DNA of 64,000 nt from Bettongia penicillata ogilbyi (GCA_023548195.1 JAJHZJ010000061.1:970771-1034770); one strand, 5' to 3'; counted from the first letter of the stretch, positions 11,827 through 23,514 are shown. Numbers and translations: made by a program. Notes: generated by a model from the letters alone, not told the origin.

Positions 11827-12567
11827 GGGGGGGGTGCAGACAATATGGCAGAGTAGAAAGAAGGACCTGTTGTAGCTCTAGCCCCATAGCCCATAAAATA
11901 CCTATAAAAAATGACTCTAAACAAATTCCAGAGCAGCAGAAGACACAAAACAACAGAATGAAAGAGATTTCCAGTCCAAGAGAGCCTTGAAGGCCAACAG
12001 GAAAGGTCTATCACACCAGACTCAGAGCAGAGAGCAGCCCAGTCTGCACTGCACTGCATGGACAGAACTAGAGCAGGCTTCAGGACCCAGAATCACAGGT
12101 AGCAGCTGTAGTTCCCAGATTTCTCAAACCACAAATGCCAAAGATAGCTTCAAAAGTCAGTGAGAAAGCTCTTTCACCTGGGCGAGAAGGGAACATGGTC
12201 TGGCCCTAGCTGCGGCCCCAGGGCAGCAGCAACCAGTGCCACAGCAGTGTCCACTTTTGGAGCCCTAGATCTAAAGAACCTGGGGGAATCACACAGCAGA
12301 TCTGGGTATCAGTCTTGAGTGGTGGTCCTGGGATGAGGAAGAGCACTGGTGTGGTGGAGCTAGTGGAGGCTCTGGAGAGGAAAACTTACACACAGCTCCA
12401 GGGCAAAAAACAGTGCTTGTTGCCACCAGACCAGAGCACAGGCCAGGAGAGGAGTAAGCTCCTCTCCCTTGATTGTGCTACCTTGGAGGAACTAAGAACT
12501 TACAGGTCCCTAGAGTATACCCTCCACTTGACAAAGGACTCAAAAGTCAAGTAACTGGCTGGGGAAA

Positions 12568-13643
12568 GTGGCCAGAAAAGTGGAAAAAATAAGACTATAG
12601 AAACTTACTTTCTCGGTGAAAAGTTATCTTCTTCCATCTATTCAAATGAGAAAGAACAAAGCATATCATCAGAGGAAGACATAAAAGTCAAGGCATCCAA
12701 AACCTCCAAAAAAAAATGCAATCGTCTCAAGCCATAGAAGAGCTCAAAAAGGATAGAGGTGGAGGAAAAATTGGGAATAGAAATGAGAGCAATGAAAGAA
12801 ATTCATGAAAAGTGAGTCAACAGTTTGCTAAAGGAGACCCCCAAAAAATGCTGATGAAAATAACACCTTTAAAAATAGACTAACTCAAATGACAAAAGAG
12901 GTCCAAAAAGTCAATGAGGAGAAGAATGCTTTAAAAAGCAAAATTAGCCAAATGGAAGTGGAGGTTCAAAAGCTCACTGAAGAAAATAGTTCTTTAAAAA
13001 TAAAAATGGAGCAGATAGAAGCTAATGACTTTATAAGAAACCAAGAAATTATAAAAACAAAACCAAAAGAATGAAAATATAGAAGACAATATGAAATATC
13101 TCATTGGAAAAACCATTGACCTGGAAAATAGATCCAAGAGAGATAATTTAAAAATTATGGGACTACCTGAAAACCAGAATCAAAAAGAAGAGTATAGACA
13201 TCATCTTCCAAGAAACTGTCAAGGAAAACTTCCCTGATATTCTAGAACCAGAGAACTAAATAGAAAATGGAAAGAATTCACAGATCAGCTCCTAAAAGAG
13301 ATCCCAAAAGGAAAACTCCTAGGAATATTATAGCCAAATTCTAGAGTTTCCAGGTCAAGGAGAAAATATTACAAGAAGTCAAAGAGAAGCAGTTCAAGTT
13401 CTGTGGAAATACAATCAGGATAACACAGGATTTAGCAGCTTCTACACTAAGGGATCAAAGGACTTGGAATATGATATTCCAGAGGTCAAAGAAGACAAGA
13501 TTAGAACCAAGAATCACCTACCCAGAAAAACTGAATATAATATTTACGGAGAAAAAATGGAATTTCAATGAAATAAGGACTTCCAAGCATTCATGTTGAA
13601 AAGACCAGAGCTGAATAGAAAATTTGACTTTCAAGTATAAGAA
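12568..13643 (+). pseudogene. Decayed ORF1 of HAL1 copy C
   Basis: Aligns to the ORF1 of the other copies. The start codon is GTG in place of ATG at 12568. The longest clean piece, 12889-13074, encodes coiled coil (TKEVQKVNEEKNALKSKISQ). RRM-like and C-terminal pieces follow (GLPENQNQK near 13170, NHLPRKTEY-type sequence near 13520). Frame changes occur around 12720, 12815, 13185 and 13255, and the FQTQE end is replaced by CAAGTATAA. No function expected. Confidence 0.8.
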
Positions 13644-13779
13644 TCAAGAGAAACATGAAAATGTGAACAGGAAAGAGACACCTTAAGGAACTCATTAAAG
13701 TTGAACTGTTTACATTCCTACATGGAAAGATGTTGTTTATAACTCATGAGACTTTCTTCAGTATTAGGGTAGTTAGAGG

Positions 13780-13998
13780 GAATATATATATATATAAGTA
13801 GGTGTGTATGGGTATGTATGTATGTATGTGTATATTATATATATGTAGGTATATATATGTACATGTGTTTATATATATGGACATATGGATATGTGTGTAC
13901 ATGTGTGTATGTATGTGTATATATGTATACATATATACACATACATACACACACATATACATATATACACACATATATACATACATATATACACATAT
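13780..13998. repeat. TATG/CATA microsatellite in HAL1 copy C
   Basis: About 220 bp of TATA, TATG, GTAT and CATA motifs that switch from TG-rich to CA-rich near 13930, making the block self-complementary. It sits where copies A, B and D carry a CA repeat, so it probably grew from that seed. ORFs through it are artefacts. Confidence 0.9.
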
Positions 13999-14045
13999 AG
14001 ACAGAGGGTACAGGGTAAGTTGAACATGAAGGGAGAATACCTAAA

Positions 14046-14060
14046 AAAAGTTTATTGTTG
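14046..14060. repeat. Target-site duplication of HAL1 copy B (left)
   Basis: AAAAGTTTATTGTTG, identical to 16889-16903. It lies within the 3' UTR of HAL1 copy C. Confidence 0.9.
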
Positions 14061-14065
14061 AGGAG

Positions 14066-14077
14066 CCAAGATGGCAG
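14066..14077 (+). promoter_or_regulatory. YY1-like motif at element 5' end
   Basis: CCAAGATGGCAG near the first base of HAL1 copy B, at the position where human L1 has its YY1 site. The core AAGATGGC is intact. Function is inferred. Confidence 0.5.
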
Positions 14078-14722
14078 AGTAGAAAGACTCACGTATGCTA
14101 GCTCCAAACCCACAGCCCATAAATTTCCTGTAAAAAGAACTCCCCACAAATTCTGGAGCAGTGGAACCCGCACAGAAACACAGTGGAAGAGATTTCCGTT
14201 CCAGAGAGCCCTGGAGAGCCATCCCCAAAGATCCGTTGTGCTCCGGACAGCAGAGTCCACCCCTGTGCTGCCCTGGCCGTGCGGCCCCAGAGGAACTGAT
14301 CCGAGCAGGCTTCAGGGGCAGAACCTCCAGCAGCTGCGAAGGTCCCTCCACCCACAGGCACTACAGGTCAGTGAGAGAGACTTCTGGGCTGGCCGAGAGG
14401 GGAGCAGGGTGTCTCCATGACTCGGGCCCCCTCGGGAGGCGGTGGCAGGGGCAGCAGTGGCCCGGGACTCCCAGAGCAGACAGGGGCTCAGGGCCATTAC
14501 TGAAGGTCTCTGCATAAACTCCCTGAGGGAACTGAGCCTGGGAGGTGGCCCTGCCCCCACCCAAGCACCAGAACTTAAGCTCACATTGAATAGTAGCCCT
14601 GCCCTCCACTGAAAGCCCTGAAGCTGGGGAGCAGCATTTGAATCTCAGACCCCAAGCACTAGCTGGGCAAATCTAGGCAGGGGTGGACAGGAATCTCAGA
14701 AGTCAAGTAACTGGCTGGGAAA

Positions 14723-15825
14723 ATGCCCAGAAAAGGGAAGAAAAATAAGACCATAGAGAGCTACTTTCTTGGGGAAGAGATGTTCCTTCCTCCCTTCATT
14801 TCTGATGAGGAAGTACAATGCTTGCCATCAGGGAAAGACGTGGAGGTTGGGACCTCTGTATCCCAGACATCCGAGATGGATGTCCGGTGGGCTCAGGCCA
14901 TGGAAGAGCTCAAAAAGGATTTTGAAAATCAAGTTAGACAGGTGGAGGAAAAATGGGAAGAGAAATGAGAGAGATGCAAGAAAAGCATGAAAAACGGGTC
15001 AATACTCTGCTAAAGGAGACCCAAAAAAATGCTGAAGAAAATAACACCTTGAAAAATAGGCTAACTCAATTGGCAAAAGAGGTTCAAAAAGCCAATGAGG
15101 AGAAGAATGCTTTCAAAAGCAGAATTAGCCAAATGGAAAAAGAGGTTCAAAAACTCACTGAAGAAAATAGTTCTCTCAAGATTAGAATGGAACAGATGGA
15201 GGCTAATGACTTTCTGAGAAACCAAGAAATCACAAAACAAAACCAAAAGAATGAAAAAATGGAAGAGAACGTGAAATATCTCATTGGAAAAACAACTGAC
15301 CTAGAAAATACATCCAGGAGAGACAATTTAAAAATTATGGGACTACCTGAAAGTCATGATCAAAAAAAGAGCCTAGACATCATCTTTCACTAAATTATCA
15401 AGGAAAACTGCCCTGATATTCTAGAACCAGAGGGCAAAATAAGTATTGAAAGAATCCATCGATCACCGCATGAAAGAGATCCAAAAAGTGAAACTCCTAG
15501 GAACATTGTGGCCAAATTCCAGAATTCCCAGGTCAAGGAGAAAATCTTGCAAGCAGCTAGAAAGAAACAATTCCAGTATTGTTGAAATACAATCAAGATA
15601 ACACAAGATCTAGCAGCTTCTACGTTAAGGGATCAAAGGGTGTGGAATAGGATATTCCAGAAGTCCAAGGAACTAGGACTCAAACCAAGAATCACCTACC
15701 CAGCAAAACTGAGTATACTACTTCAGGGGAAAAACTGGTCTTTCAACGAAATAGAGGACTTTCAAGCATTCTTGATGAAAAGACCAGAGCTGAAAAGAAA
15801 ATCTGATTTTCAAACACAAGAATGA
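14723..15825 (+). pseudogene. Broken ORF1 of HAL1 copy B
   Basis: Starts at ATG 14723 (MPRKGKKNKTIESYF) and ends FQTQE-TGA at 15823-15825, matching the 368-residue ORF of copy D. Defects: loss of one C near 14951 (frameshift; copy A has AAACTGGGAAG there), GAA to TAA near 15392, and GGA to TGA near 15584. The coiled coil (14953-15290), RRM (LENTSRRDNLKIMGLPES) and C-terminal domain (PRITYPAKLS) are otherwise well kept, so decay is recent relative to copy C. Confidence 0.92.
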
Positions 15826-15959
15826 GAAGAAGCATGAAAAAGGAAACAACAAAGAGAAGTCATAAGGGACTTACCAAAGTTGAACTGTTTACATTCCTAC
15901 ATGGAAAGACAATATTTGTAACTCTTAAAACTTTTCAGTATCTGGGTAGTTGGTGGGAC

Positions 15960-16017
15960 CACACACACACATACACACACACACGTGCGCACACACATGC
16001 ACACACACATGCACGTA
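15960..16017. repeat. CA microsatellite in HAL1 copy B
   Basis: ACACAC interspersed with GTGCGC and CATGCA, at the same element position as in copies A and D. Confidence 0.9.
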
Positions 16018-16888
16018 CATGCAGAGACAGAAAGCACAGAGTGACTTGAATAGGATGGGACCATATCGTAAAAGAAATTAAGGTAAATGGTGAGAGAGAA
16101 ATGTAGTGGGAGGAGAGAGGGTGAAATGGAATGGGGTAAATTATATCTCATTCAGGAGGCAAGCAGGAGACTTTTTAGTGGAGGGAAAAAGAGGAGAGCT
16201 GAGAAAAAAAAAACATGAAGTTTACCCTCATCACATTTGACTAAAGGAAGGAATAAAATGCACACTCATTTTGTATGAAATCCTATCTTATAATATAGGG
16301 AAGTGGGGGAGAAGGAGATAAGCAGGGTGGGGGGGATGATGGAAGAGAGGGCAATGGGAGGAGGGAGCAATTTGAAGTCAACACTCGGGGAGGGACAGGA
16401 TCAAGAGACAGAATAGAAACAATGGGGGTCAGGATAGGATGGAGCGAAATAGAGTTAGTCTTACACAACACAACTATTATTGAAGTCATTTGCAAAACTA
16501 CACAGATATGGCCTATATTGAATTGCTTGCCTTCCCAAAGGGAATGGGTGGGGAGGGAGGGATCGGGAGAAGTAGGAACTCAAAGTTTTAGGAACAACTG
16601 TTGAGTATTGTTCTTGCTACTAGGAAATAAGAAATATAGTTAATGGGGGAATAGAAAGTCATCTGGCACTACAGGAAAAAAGAGAAGATGGGGACAAGGG
16701 AAGGGAGGGATGATAGAAGAGAGGGCAGATTGGTGATAGGGGAAATTAGAATGTTCGGTGAATTGGGGTGGGGGAGGGGACAAATGAGGAGAAAATTTGG
16801 AACCCAAAATTTTGTGAAAATGAATGTAAAAAGTTAAATAAATAAATTTATATTAAGAAAAAATTAAAAATAAAAAAAATAAAAAAAT

Positions 16889-16903
16889 AAAAGTTTATTG
16901 TTG
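16889..16903. repeat. Target-site duplication of HAL1 copy B (right)
   Basis: AAAAGTTTATTGTTG, perfect match to 14046-14060. Copy C resumes immediately after it. Confidence 0.9.
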
Positions 16904-17674
16904 AATGGAATGTACTAGGAGTAAGAGAAAGGGAGAGGTAGAATATAGCAAATCATCTCACATACAAGAGGGAAGAAAGAGCTTCTACAATGGAGAGTGG
17001 GGGAAGAGGGAGGAGACAAAAGGAAATAACTGAGCCTTATGCTCATAGGATTTGGCTTAAGGAGGAAATAACACACGCTCAACTGGATATGGAAATATAT
17101 TTTACCCTGCAGGAAGGCAAGGAGGAGGAGGATAGAAGAAGGAAATTAATAGAAGGGACAGCAAATTGGAGAAAGAGATTATCAGAAGCAACACTATTGT
17201 GGGAGGACAGGTCAAAGGAGAGAATGGAATAAATGAAGGGTAGGATAGGACAGAAGGAAACGTGTTTAGTCTTATACAACATAAACATTATGGAAGTGCT
17301 TTGCATTGTTACACATGTACGACCTATATTGAATTGTTTGTTTTCTCAATGAGAATGGGTGGGGAGGGAGGGAGAGAATATGGAACTCAAAGCTTTAAGA
17401 ATGAATGTTAAAAATTGTTCTAGCATACAACTGGAAATTAAGCTCTATAGGCAATGGAGTAGAGAAATCTTTTTTGCTCTACAGGAAAATAGAGGGGAAG
17501 GGAGATGGAAGAAGGGTGGGTAACAGAAGGGAGGACAGACTGAAGGAAGAGGTGGATGGGTGCATGCTGTCCTGGGGTGGGGCTGGGGAGAGATGGGGAG
17601 AAAATTTTGAATTCAAATTCTTGTGGAAGTGAATGTTAAGAATGGAAAAATAAATTATATATTAGAATTAAAAA

Positions 17675-17687
17675 AAGTACAACTTAA
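17675..17687. repeat. Target-site duplication of HAL1 copy C (right)
   Basis: AAGTACAACTTAA, 11 of 13 identical to 11814-11826. The host L1 resumes at ATATGATTGTGATGGAATAT. Confidence 0.65.
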
Positions 17688-18165
17688 AATATGATTGTGA
17701 TGGAATATTATTGTGTTAGAAGACATGACAAATAGTATGCCCTCAAAAAAACTTGAGAAGACTTACATGAAGTGATGCAAAGTGAATTGAGAAGAACAGA
17801 ACACTGTACAAAGTAACAGCAATACTGTATGATGATCAACTGTGAATGACTTAGCTGTTCTCAGCAATACAATTATCTAAGACAGTTCAGAAGGACTTAC
17901 AATGAAAAATGTTATCCTCCTTCAGAGAAAGAACTGATGGAGTCTGAATGAAGATCAAAATCTACTTTTTTAAACTTTTTTTTCTGGTTTGTTTTTGGTC
18001 TGTGTTTTCTTTTAAAACATGACTATATGGAGATGTTCTGCATGACTTTACATGTATAATCGATATCATTGCTTGCTTTCTCAAAGAGGGAGAGAATCTG
18101 GAACTCAAAAAATTTTTGGATGAATGTTAATTTTTAAAATATATATGTATATATATGGGCATGTA
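17688..18165 (+). mobile_element. Old LINE-1 3' fragment, right half of split copy
   Basis: Continues the L1 interrupted at 11813: ATTGTGATGGAATATTATTG, AGTGATGCAAAGTGAATTGA, a 3' UTR with TTCAGAGAAAGAACTGATGG and GGAACTCAAAAAATTTTTGG, then an AT-rich end. The same 3' UTR family occurs at 60545-61250. Confidence 0.75.
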
Positions 18166-18257
18166 TGTGTGTATACATAAATATAATTGTGAAATATTTA
18201 ATGAAATGAATTTTTACAACTTATGAAAAACAAAGAAATAGTTTTTGCTATCATGAA

Positions 18258-18790
18258 GTGCCTGACCCCTGACTCAATGAACTTCAATGTTCCCTATCAC
18301 TTCTAGGATCAAGTGTAAAATCCTCTGGCATTTAAAGCTCTTCCCACTACTCCACTCCCCCCACACACACCTTCCTAGTCTTCTTACATCTTACACCCCA
18401 CACAAACACACACACATACACACACACATATTCTTAGAACCAGTAACGGTGGTCTCACTGTTGTCCCTCAAACAAGACACTTTAACTTTCAAATCTAGAC
18501 ATTTTCTGACTTCCCATGTCTAGAATGCTCTCCCTCCTGTCTTCCCTGACTTCCTTCAGCTTAAATTCTATCTTCCACGAGAAGCCTTTGCTGATTCCTC
18601 TTAATTCAAGTGCCTTCTCTCTGTTGATTATTTCCAATTTATACATAGTATAACAATTGTTTACACACAGATGTTTGTCTCCATCATTAGACTGTGAGCT
18701 CCTTGAGGGTTTTATTTTTATCCTCAGTTCTTAGCATAGTGTCTGACATATAGCAGGCACTTAATAAATTTTTATTGACTGACTAATCTA
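18258..18790 (+). mobile_element. L2 LINE 3' end
   Basis: CTAGGATCAAGTGTAAAATCC, then TTTAAAGCTCTTCCCACTAC, TCTAGAATGCTCTCCCTCC, AGACTGTGAGCTCCTTGAGG and the terminal CATATAGCAGGCACTTAATA ... ATTGACTGACT. This is the terminal ORF2 region and 3' UTR of an L2 element. A short CA repeat lies at 18398-18430. Confidence 0.75.
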
Positions 18791-18989
18791 CTGGAAGATA
18801 GAGCACATTCACAAAAAGTGACTGGACAAAATAATTCATACTAAATGTGTAAAAGTGGTATAGACATAATAATCCTTCATTAATCATTTATGAGGGAAGG
18901 CCATCAGTAACTAGAGGGAAAGAGAAATCCTCTGTCCTCTACATTCCTTTTATATATGCTTCCTAGTTCAGGTTCCCATCACTTCTATA

Positions 18990-19335
18990 GAAAGAGTTTC
19001 ATAATTGATTTCCTATCCACCCCACCTCTGATCTATGCAGCTGCAAAAAGAATCTTCCTAAAGAACAGATTGAGCCCTATCAATCCCAGGGCTCAATTTT
19101 CTTCACTAACTCCCCATTGACTCTAGGATAAAGCTGAAAGTCATCAAGCTCTCATTTAAAGCCCATTACAATCGGACTCTACCTTTCCAAACTTATTTCC
19201 TATTATTCTGCCTCACACATTCTACAATCTAGAATGAATTAGTTTATTTACTATTCCCTGAACTCAATATTCCATCTGCCATGTCCATATCTTTGAAAAG
19301 ATTTCTCCAACGTCCAGGGTGTGCCCCTTCCTTTC
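18990..19335 (+). mobile_element. L2 LINE ORF2 C-terminal fragment
   Basis: GCAGCTGCAAAAAGAATCTTCC, AACTCCCCATTGACTCTAGG, CATTTAAAGCCCATTACAAT and CTCACACATTCTACAATCTAG correspond to the end of L2 ORF2. Old and diverged. Confidence 0.6.
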
Positions 19336-19718
19336 CTCCCCGTGAGAATCCTTAGCTTCTTTGAGTAATTCTAGGACCTCCAAGGAGCACTAGTGATATC
19401 AGCAGGATGAGCTATCAGTCATCCATGGGTCTCAGGACTGGACTGAGAATATGAAGAGAATTTATTTTCTTTTCCTTCTTGAATGTAGAGTTTGTCCAGC
19501 AGCCACCCCCCCTCCACCCTTCCAAGAGTTGACTTTGTTTTTGAACCCAGTGCACCAATAAGTCCTGACCGTGCTCATTGTTTTGGCTTCTTATCGGCTC
19601 TGATTTTACTAGGAATAACTTAGTTGCTAATTCTTTATCATGCATGCAAAGCAACATCAATCTTCCCACTTTATCCACAAAGGTGCCAAATTTGCTATCA
19701 GATCCCAAAATAGCTCAC
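19336..19718. other. Short unassigned stretch
   Basis: No coding region or repeat recognised. It leads directly into the pyrimidine tract. Confidence 0.5.
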
Positions 19719-19873
19719 ACTCCCTCCCTCCCTCTCTCTCCCTCCCTCTCTCTTCCTCCTTCCCTCTCTCTCCCTCTCTCTCTCCTTCCCTCCCTCCTCC
19801 CTGTCCCTCTCCTTCTCTCTCTCTCCCTCCCTTCCTCCCTCTCTCTCTCTGTTTGTCTCTCTGTCTGTCTCTG

Positions 19874-19912
<39 letters not shown>

Positions 19913-20066
19913 TCTCTCTGTCTCTCTGTTTGTCTCTCTGTCTGTCTTTGTCTCTGTCTCTCCTCTCTCTCTTTGTCTCTCTGTCTGTTTCTGTCTCTGT
20001 CTTTGTCTCTGTCTCTCCTCTCTCTCTCTCTTTGTCTCTCTGTCTCTGTCTCTGTCTTTGTCTCTG

Positions 20067-20129
<63 letters not shown>

Positions 20130-20150
20130 TCTGTCTGTCTGTCTGTCTGA
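19719..20150. repeat. 430-bp pyrimidine tract with ~55-bp higher-order repeat
   Basis: CTCCCT-, TCTC-, TCTG- and finally TG/TCTG-type repeats, strongly strand-asymmetric. The anchor GTCTCTCC recurs at about 19873, 19956, 20011 and 20066, spacings of 83, 55 and 55 bases, so part of it is a tandem array of compound units and not a plain dinucleotide run. Apparent ORFs here (Ser/Leu-rich, or Arg/Glu-rich on the other strand) are artefacts. Confidence 0.9.
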
Positions 20151-20179
20151 TACTTTGTTTCTAACCATTAAATAAAACA

Positions 20180-20275
20180 GACACAGGAACATTTGGGGAG
20201 GTCTTTCATTGTATCTCTATCACTTATCAGAGTGTCTGTCACACAGTAAACTCTTTAAAAATGCTTGTTGACAGG
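20180..20275 (+). mobile_element. L2 3'-end fragment
   Basis: Degraded tail ending TCACACAGTAAACTCTTTAA and ATGCTTGTTGAC. Confidence 0.45.
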
Positions 20276-22317
20276 TTGACCCATGGTTAAGTATGATCTG
20301 ACTGGGTTTTACCATATGACAAAAGCTTAGAAACAACAGTTGCAATCAGAACAAAGGTAAACATGTCGTGGGTCCAAAGACAACAAGGTCCTCTAAATTT
20401 GCTCTCTTTTGGGAGAGAGGAGATAAAGAAACAGTTTCCAAACTGTGGGATACTCTCTCATAGGAGGAGCGCCTAGTGGTTCTGTTTGTGTGCTTGGGCA
20501 CAGACCCCGCCCCCCACCCTCGGCAAAATCCCCAGATGCACGGACAAATGACCAGGACTCCCCTGCTCTGTAGGTCCTTCTCACACTGTCTTACCTGCCT
20601 TCCCAGTCATGGACTTCCCATGCCCCTGCAGATAAAGTAGGTTTTAGAAGCCCTTCTGAATTAGAATGCCAATTGACTCACAGGTTGCTTAAGCTGTAAT
20701 TTATAAGCAGGGTGCCAACCCAATGTCTTTCCCCAAACTCTGGACTCAGGTCTCTTATGAATGCTGAGATAATAGTTTAAAGGATCCATGGGTAGTCCAC
20801 TGTCATCATGTCTTCCCTTACATCTTTGAGAAGGATGCTGGTTTTTTTATTTAAAGACCCATATTCAAATCTGCGACTTACTATCTATGGGACCATGGAG
20901 AATTCACTTAGTTTATTCAGTTCTATAATGAAGGCATTTTATTAGATGATGTTGGAAGTGCCTTCCAAATCTATGATCCTGTGAAAGTGAATTGAGGGTG
21001 AGAGAAGAGATTTCACACGTGGGGAAGAGTTTGAGCAAAGACATAGGTAGCAAGTACTCCAGCTTATAGAAAGGAAGAGATCAATATGTCTGGAAAATTA
21101 GGATAGCACCAGAAGATTGTCAAGAACCTCAAATGCCAGAGAAAGGAGCCTGAATTTGACTATAGGGTGGACCCAATAAGCCATTGAGGGTTGTAGTTGG
21201 TGGATATTAATCATGTAAATGGATCAGTGATCTCATCAATCCAGAAATCCTCTTTAGTAATACACATTATTACCCATTTGTATCTGTCAAGCCTGTGTAA
21301 TCCCTAAGTTCTCCCAAGAGTTCACCACACTTTTTGTTTCATGGGTTGTCATAGCTAAAAAAAAGAAAAGAAAAAAGAAAGTTCTTCACCAGGAAGTGGC
21401 GAGCCTCCTGGCCGTGTGCCTGTAAGCAACGAGTTGGAATGATCTTTGGAAAACAGATCCAATCAGTTACCAAAGCCATTCTTTTAGCTTTTCCCCTGTG
21501 GTAGACCGTGCCAGAGCTTGTTTAAGAGCCCAGCATCAAGTTCGTAGCACAATGGGGCATCAGATAAGGGAAGACACAACTGTGGAGGAAAAGCCCAACT
21601 AACCAGATTTATTAAGGGAGTTGTCTGATGTGTTTACACATCTACCACTTCACTGAGTCATATGTTTCTTTAGTTTGTGGCCTCAAAATGGGAAAGATTC
21701 TCATCTCTTTTTTTTCCAGATGTACAAAAGAGGTTTGTTTTTTCCTCCACAGAGAAATGTTTAAGACAAAAATGATTTTAAGAACAAATACAAGAAACAT
21801 AAAACCCTCAATTAGGCCATGACACTCATCAGGCTCAGTGGCAGAGTAAAGAAGGTCTCTTTGTAGGATATTCACTTTGGAACCCCACTGTCTAAGGAAC
21901 TGGTCCAGACCTTCAGACCCGCTGGTCAAGGCTTTCTCTAATCTTCAGGCGCAGGACCCTTCTGTTAATGTTGCCTTCTTTTCTGAGAGGCTTTCCTCTT
22001 CTGGTCAGCCAAAGTCTCCATTCAGAACTCTGGAATTCTTGATCCACAAGGTAGCCACCACCCTCTGAATTGCCAGAGACCTTAACATAGGCTCTCATTT
22101 TTCTCTTTTAAGTCCAGGGTAACTGATTTCATGGTTTAGCTATTGTTCTTTCCTCCCTGCTATTTCAGGGAACTGACCACACCATATATTTATGAAATTC
22201 TGTAAGACAGAACCCCCAGCCTAGAGAAGAAATCTTTTTTCTTCCCTAGCCCACTGTCATATGGCCTACTGAAGTAAACGAAGGACCTCAAGACCTCATT
22301 GCTGCTGAATTTTCTTT
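20276..22317. other. Mostly unassigned; one MIR-like fragment
   Basis: A MIR-like segment (+) lies at about 20850-20990 (ATTCAAATCTGCGACTTAC ... CTTCCAAATCTATGATCCT). 21000-21200 (ending CAATAAGCCATTGAGGGTTG) resembles an old recurring mammalian sequence that I cannot name. The rest has no feature. No splice-bounded ORF with a recognisable protein was found. Confidence 0.4.
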
Positions 22318-22450
22318 TATGTGTTGTCTCCTAAAACAGATTGTGAGCTCATTAAAAACAAAGGCTGTCTTGCTTTTCTATCTATATCTCCAGGACTTTG
22401 GAGAATGCTTGGCAAATAGTACTCCTTAAATGCCTTTTCATTCATTCACC
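22318..22450 (+). mobile_element. L2 3'-end fragment
   Basis: TGTTGTCTCCTAAAACAGATTG, GAGCTCATTAAAAACAAAGG and TCTCCAGGACTTTGGAGAAT ... CTTAAATGCC resemble the L2 tail. Confidence 0.5.
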
Positions 22451-22582
22451 CTGAAAAAAATCTCTGCTAGCCATCATGTTTCTTCTGTTATCCACTCATT
22501 GGAACACAAAGTTAGCTTATCTTTATCTGGAGGCAAAACTCATCATAATGTACAAATGGTAAATAAACAAAGTTTTTAAAAA

Positions 22583-22789
22583 GTTGTTGTTCAGTTAGGG
22601 TTTTCTAAGCAAATGTACTGAAGTGATTTGCCATTTCCTTCTCCAGCTTATTTGAGGAAACTGAGGCAAACAAAGTTAAGCGGCTTGCCCAGGGTCACAC
22701 AGCTAGTAAGAATCTGAGGCTGAATTTAAACTCTGGTCTTCCTGATGCTAGGACTGGCACTCTACCCACTACACCACCTAGTTACCCTT
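22583..22789 (-). mobile_element. tRNA-derived SINE, Mar1 type
   Basis: Reverse-strand SINE: the tail GTTGTTGTTCAGTTAGGG and GATTTGCCATTTCCTTCTCC, then CAGGGTCACACAGCTAGTAAG, ending at the tRNA-like head (CTACCCACTACACCACCTAG). Confidence 0.85.
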
Positions 22790-23514
22790 ATAAAAGCATA
22801 GAAAGCTCCAAAATGTAAGAGAACTAAAGATAATAGTGATGGGACTGGGGAGGAGAGAAAAGGGAAGGGGAAGAGATGAGAGGGGAGAGGATAGAGATCT
22901 GATAAATTCATTCAGAATTGCCAGGAGGAAGACACTTCCACACAAACAAGAAGTTCTTTCTGTCCAGGAAGATCATTCTTTGAGTGGATCAACGAGGCAG
23001 ATCAATGAGGGTACTAACTGTTCACAATTATAGTCAATCCAAGATAGCAATGCCATTCACTTTCAAATGGCTTCCAACTCTGGTGCATGCCCACATGACA
23101 GGCTCCTCCATATGGAGCTCCTCCCTGCTTCATATGAAGACTCCCCCTCTCTTGATCTTTCACTCTTTCCTTACATCTGGGATGACTATTCTTCCCAATA
23201 ATCCCCTACTCTTGATTCTGGGCTATATCCCAGAAATGCACATCAGAGCTGTCAAACCATGTTGGCCACTAAGCAAAACTCCCCACTGAGGTCCTAACAG
23301 GATTAAAATGTAATTGGGAAAAGTTTAACCAAATAAATAAAAATGCAATACAACATAAATAATGTTCATTTGTAGCTTTCTGGGTCAATATGCAGTCCAC
23401 AGGGTTTTGTTCTCATTTGAGTTTGGCACAACTGTTGTACATTACATCATGATGCTCATGAAGGAAAAGAGGAAATCAGAAGAAGCAGTCAGGAACTTAA
23501 GGTTAAAGGGTCTA
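22790..23514. other. Non-coding stretch, nothing recognised
   Basis: Purine-rich at 22840-22900. No gene or named repeat seen. Confidence 0.5.

Larger units (their letters stand above)
14061..16888 (+). mobile_element. HAL1-type element copy B, full length, nested in copy C
   Basis: Begins AGGAGCCAAGATGGCAGAG and ends in an A-rich tail at about 16850-16888, flanked by an identical 15-bp duplication. Contains a 5' UTR (14061-14722), a broken ORF1 (14723-15825) and a 3' UTR (15826-16850) with a CA repeat. ORF2 is absent. The clean duplication at both ends shows that a unit without endonuclease or RT was inserted as a whole, which implies help in trans from an L1. Confidence 0.95.
11827..17674 (+). 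mobile_element. HAL1-type element copy C, old, interrupted by copy B
   Basis: The most diverged HAL1 copy. 5' UTR 11827-12567 (first bases G-rich, then GACAATATGGCAGAGTAG), broken ORF1 12568-13643, 3' UTR 13644-14060 continuing at 16904-17674. The 3' half ends with GAACTCAAAGCTTTAAGAATG, TTTTGAATTCAAATTCTTGTG and an A-rich tail at about 17640-17674. Joined across the insertion it is about 3.0 kb, the same size and order as copies A, B and D. It sits in an older L1 3' end. Confidence 0.85.

Noticed and set aside
13744..14260. Tyr/Ile/Thr/His-rich ORFs around the TATG/CATA block
   Set aside because: Microsatellite translation, continuing into antisense HAL1 5' UTR sequence.
19578..20192. Long Ser/Leu-rich and Arg/Glu-rich ORFs on both strands
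   Set aside because: They read through the CT/TG simple-repeat tract. Open frames in all phases are expected from such repeats.
20585..20620. Minus-strand splice-donor-like GGCAG/GTAAGACAG
   Set aside because: A single donor-like motif with no supporting open frame, acceptor or recognisable protein.
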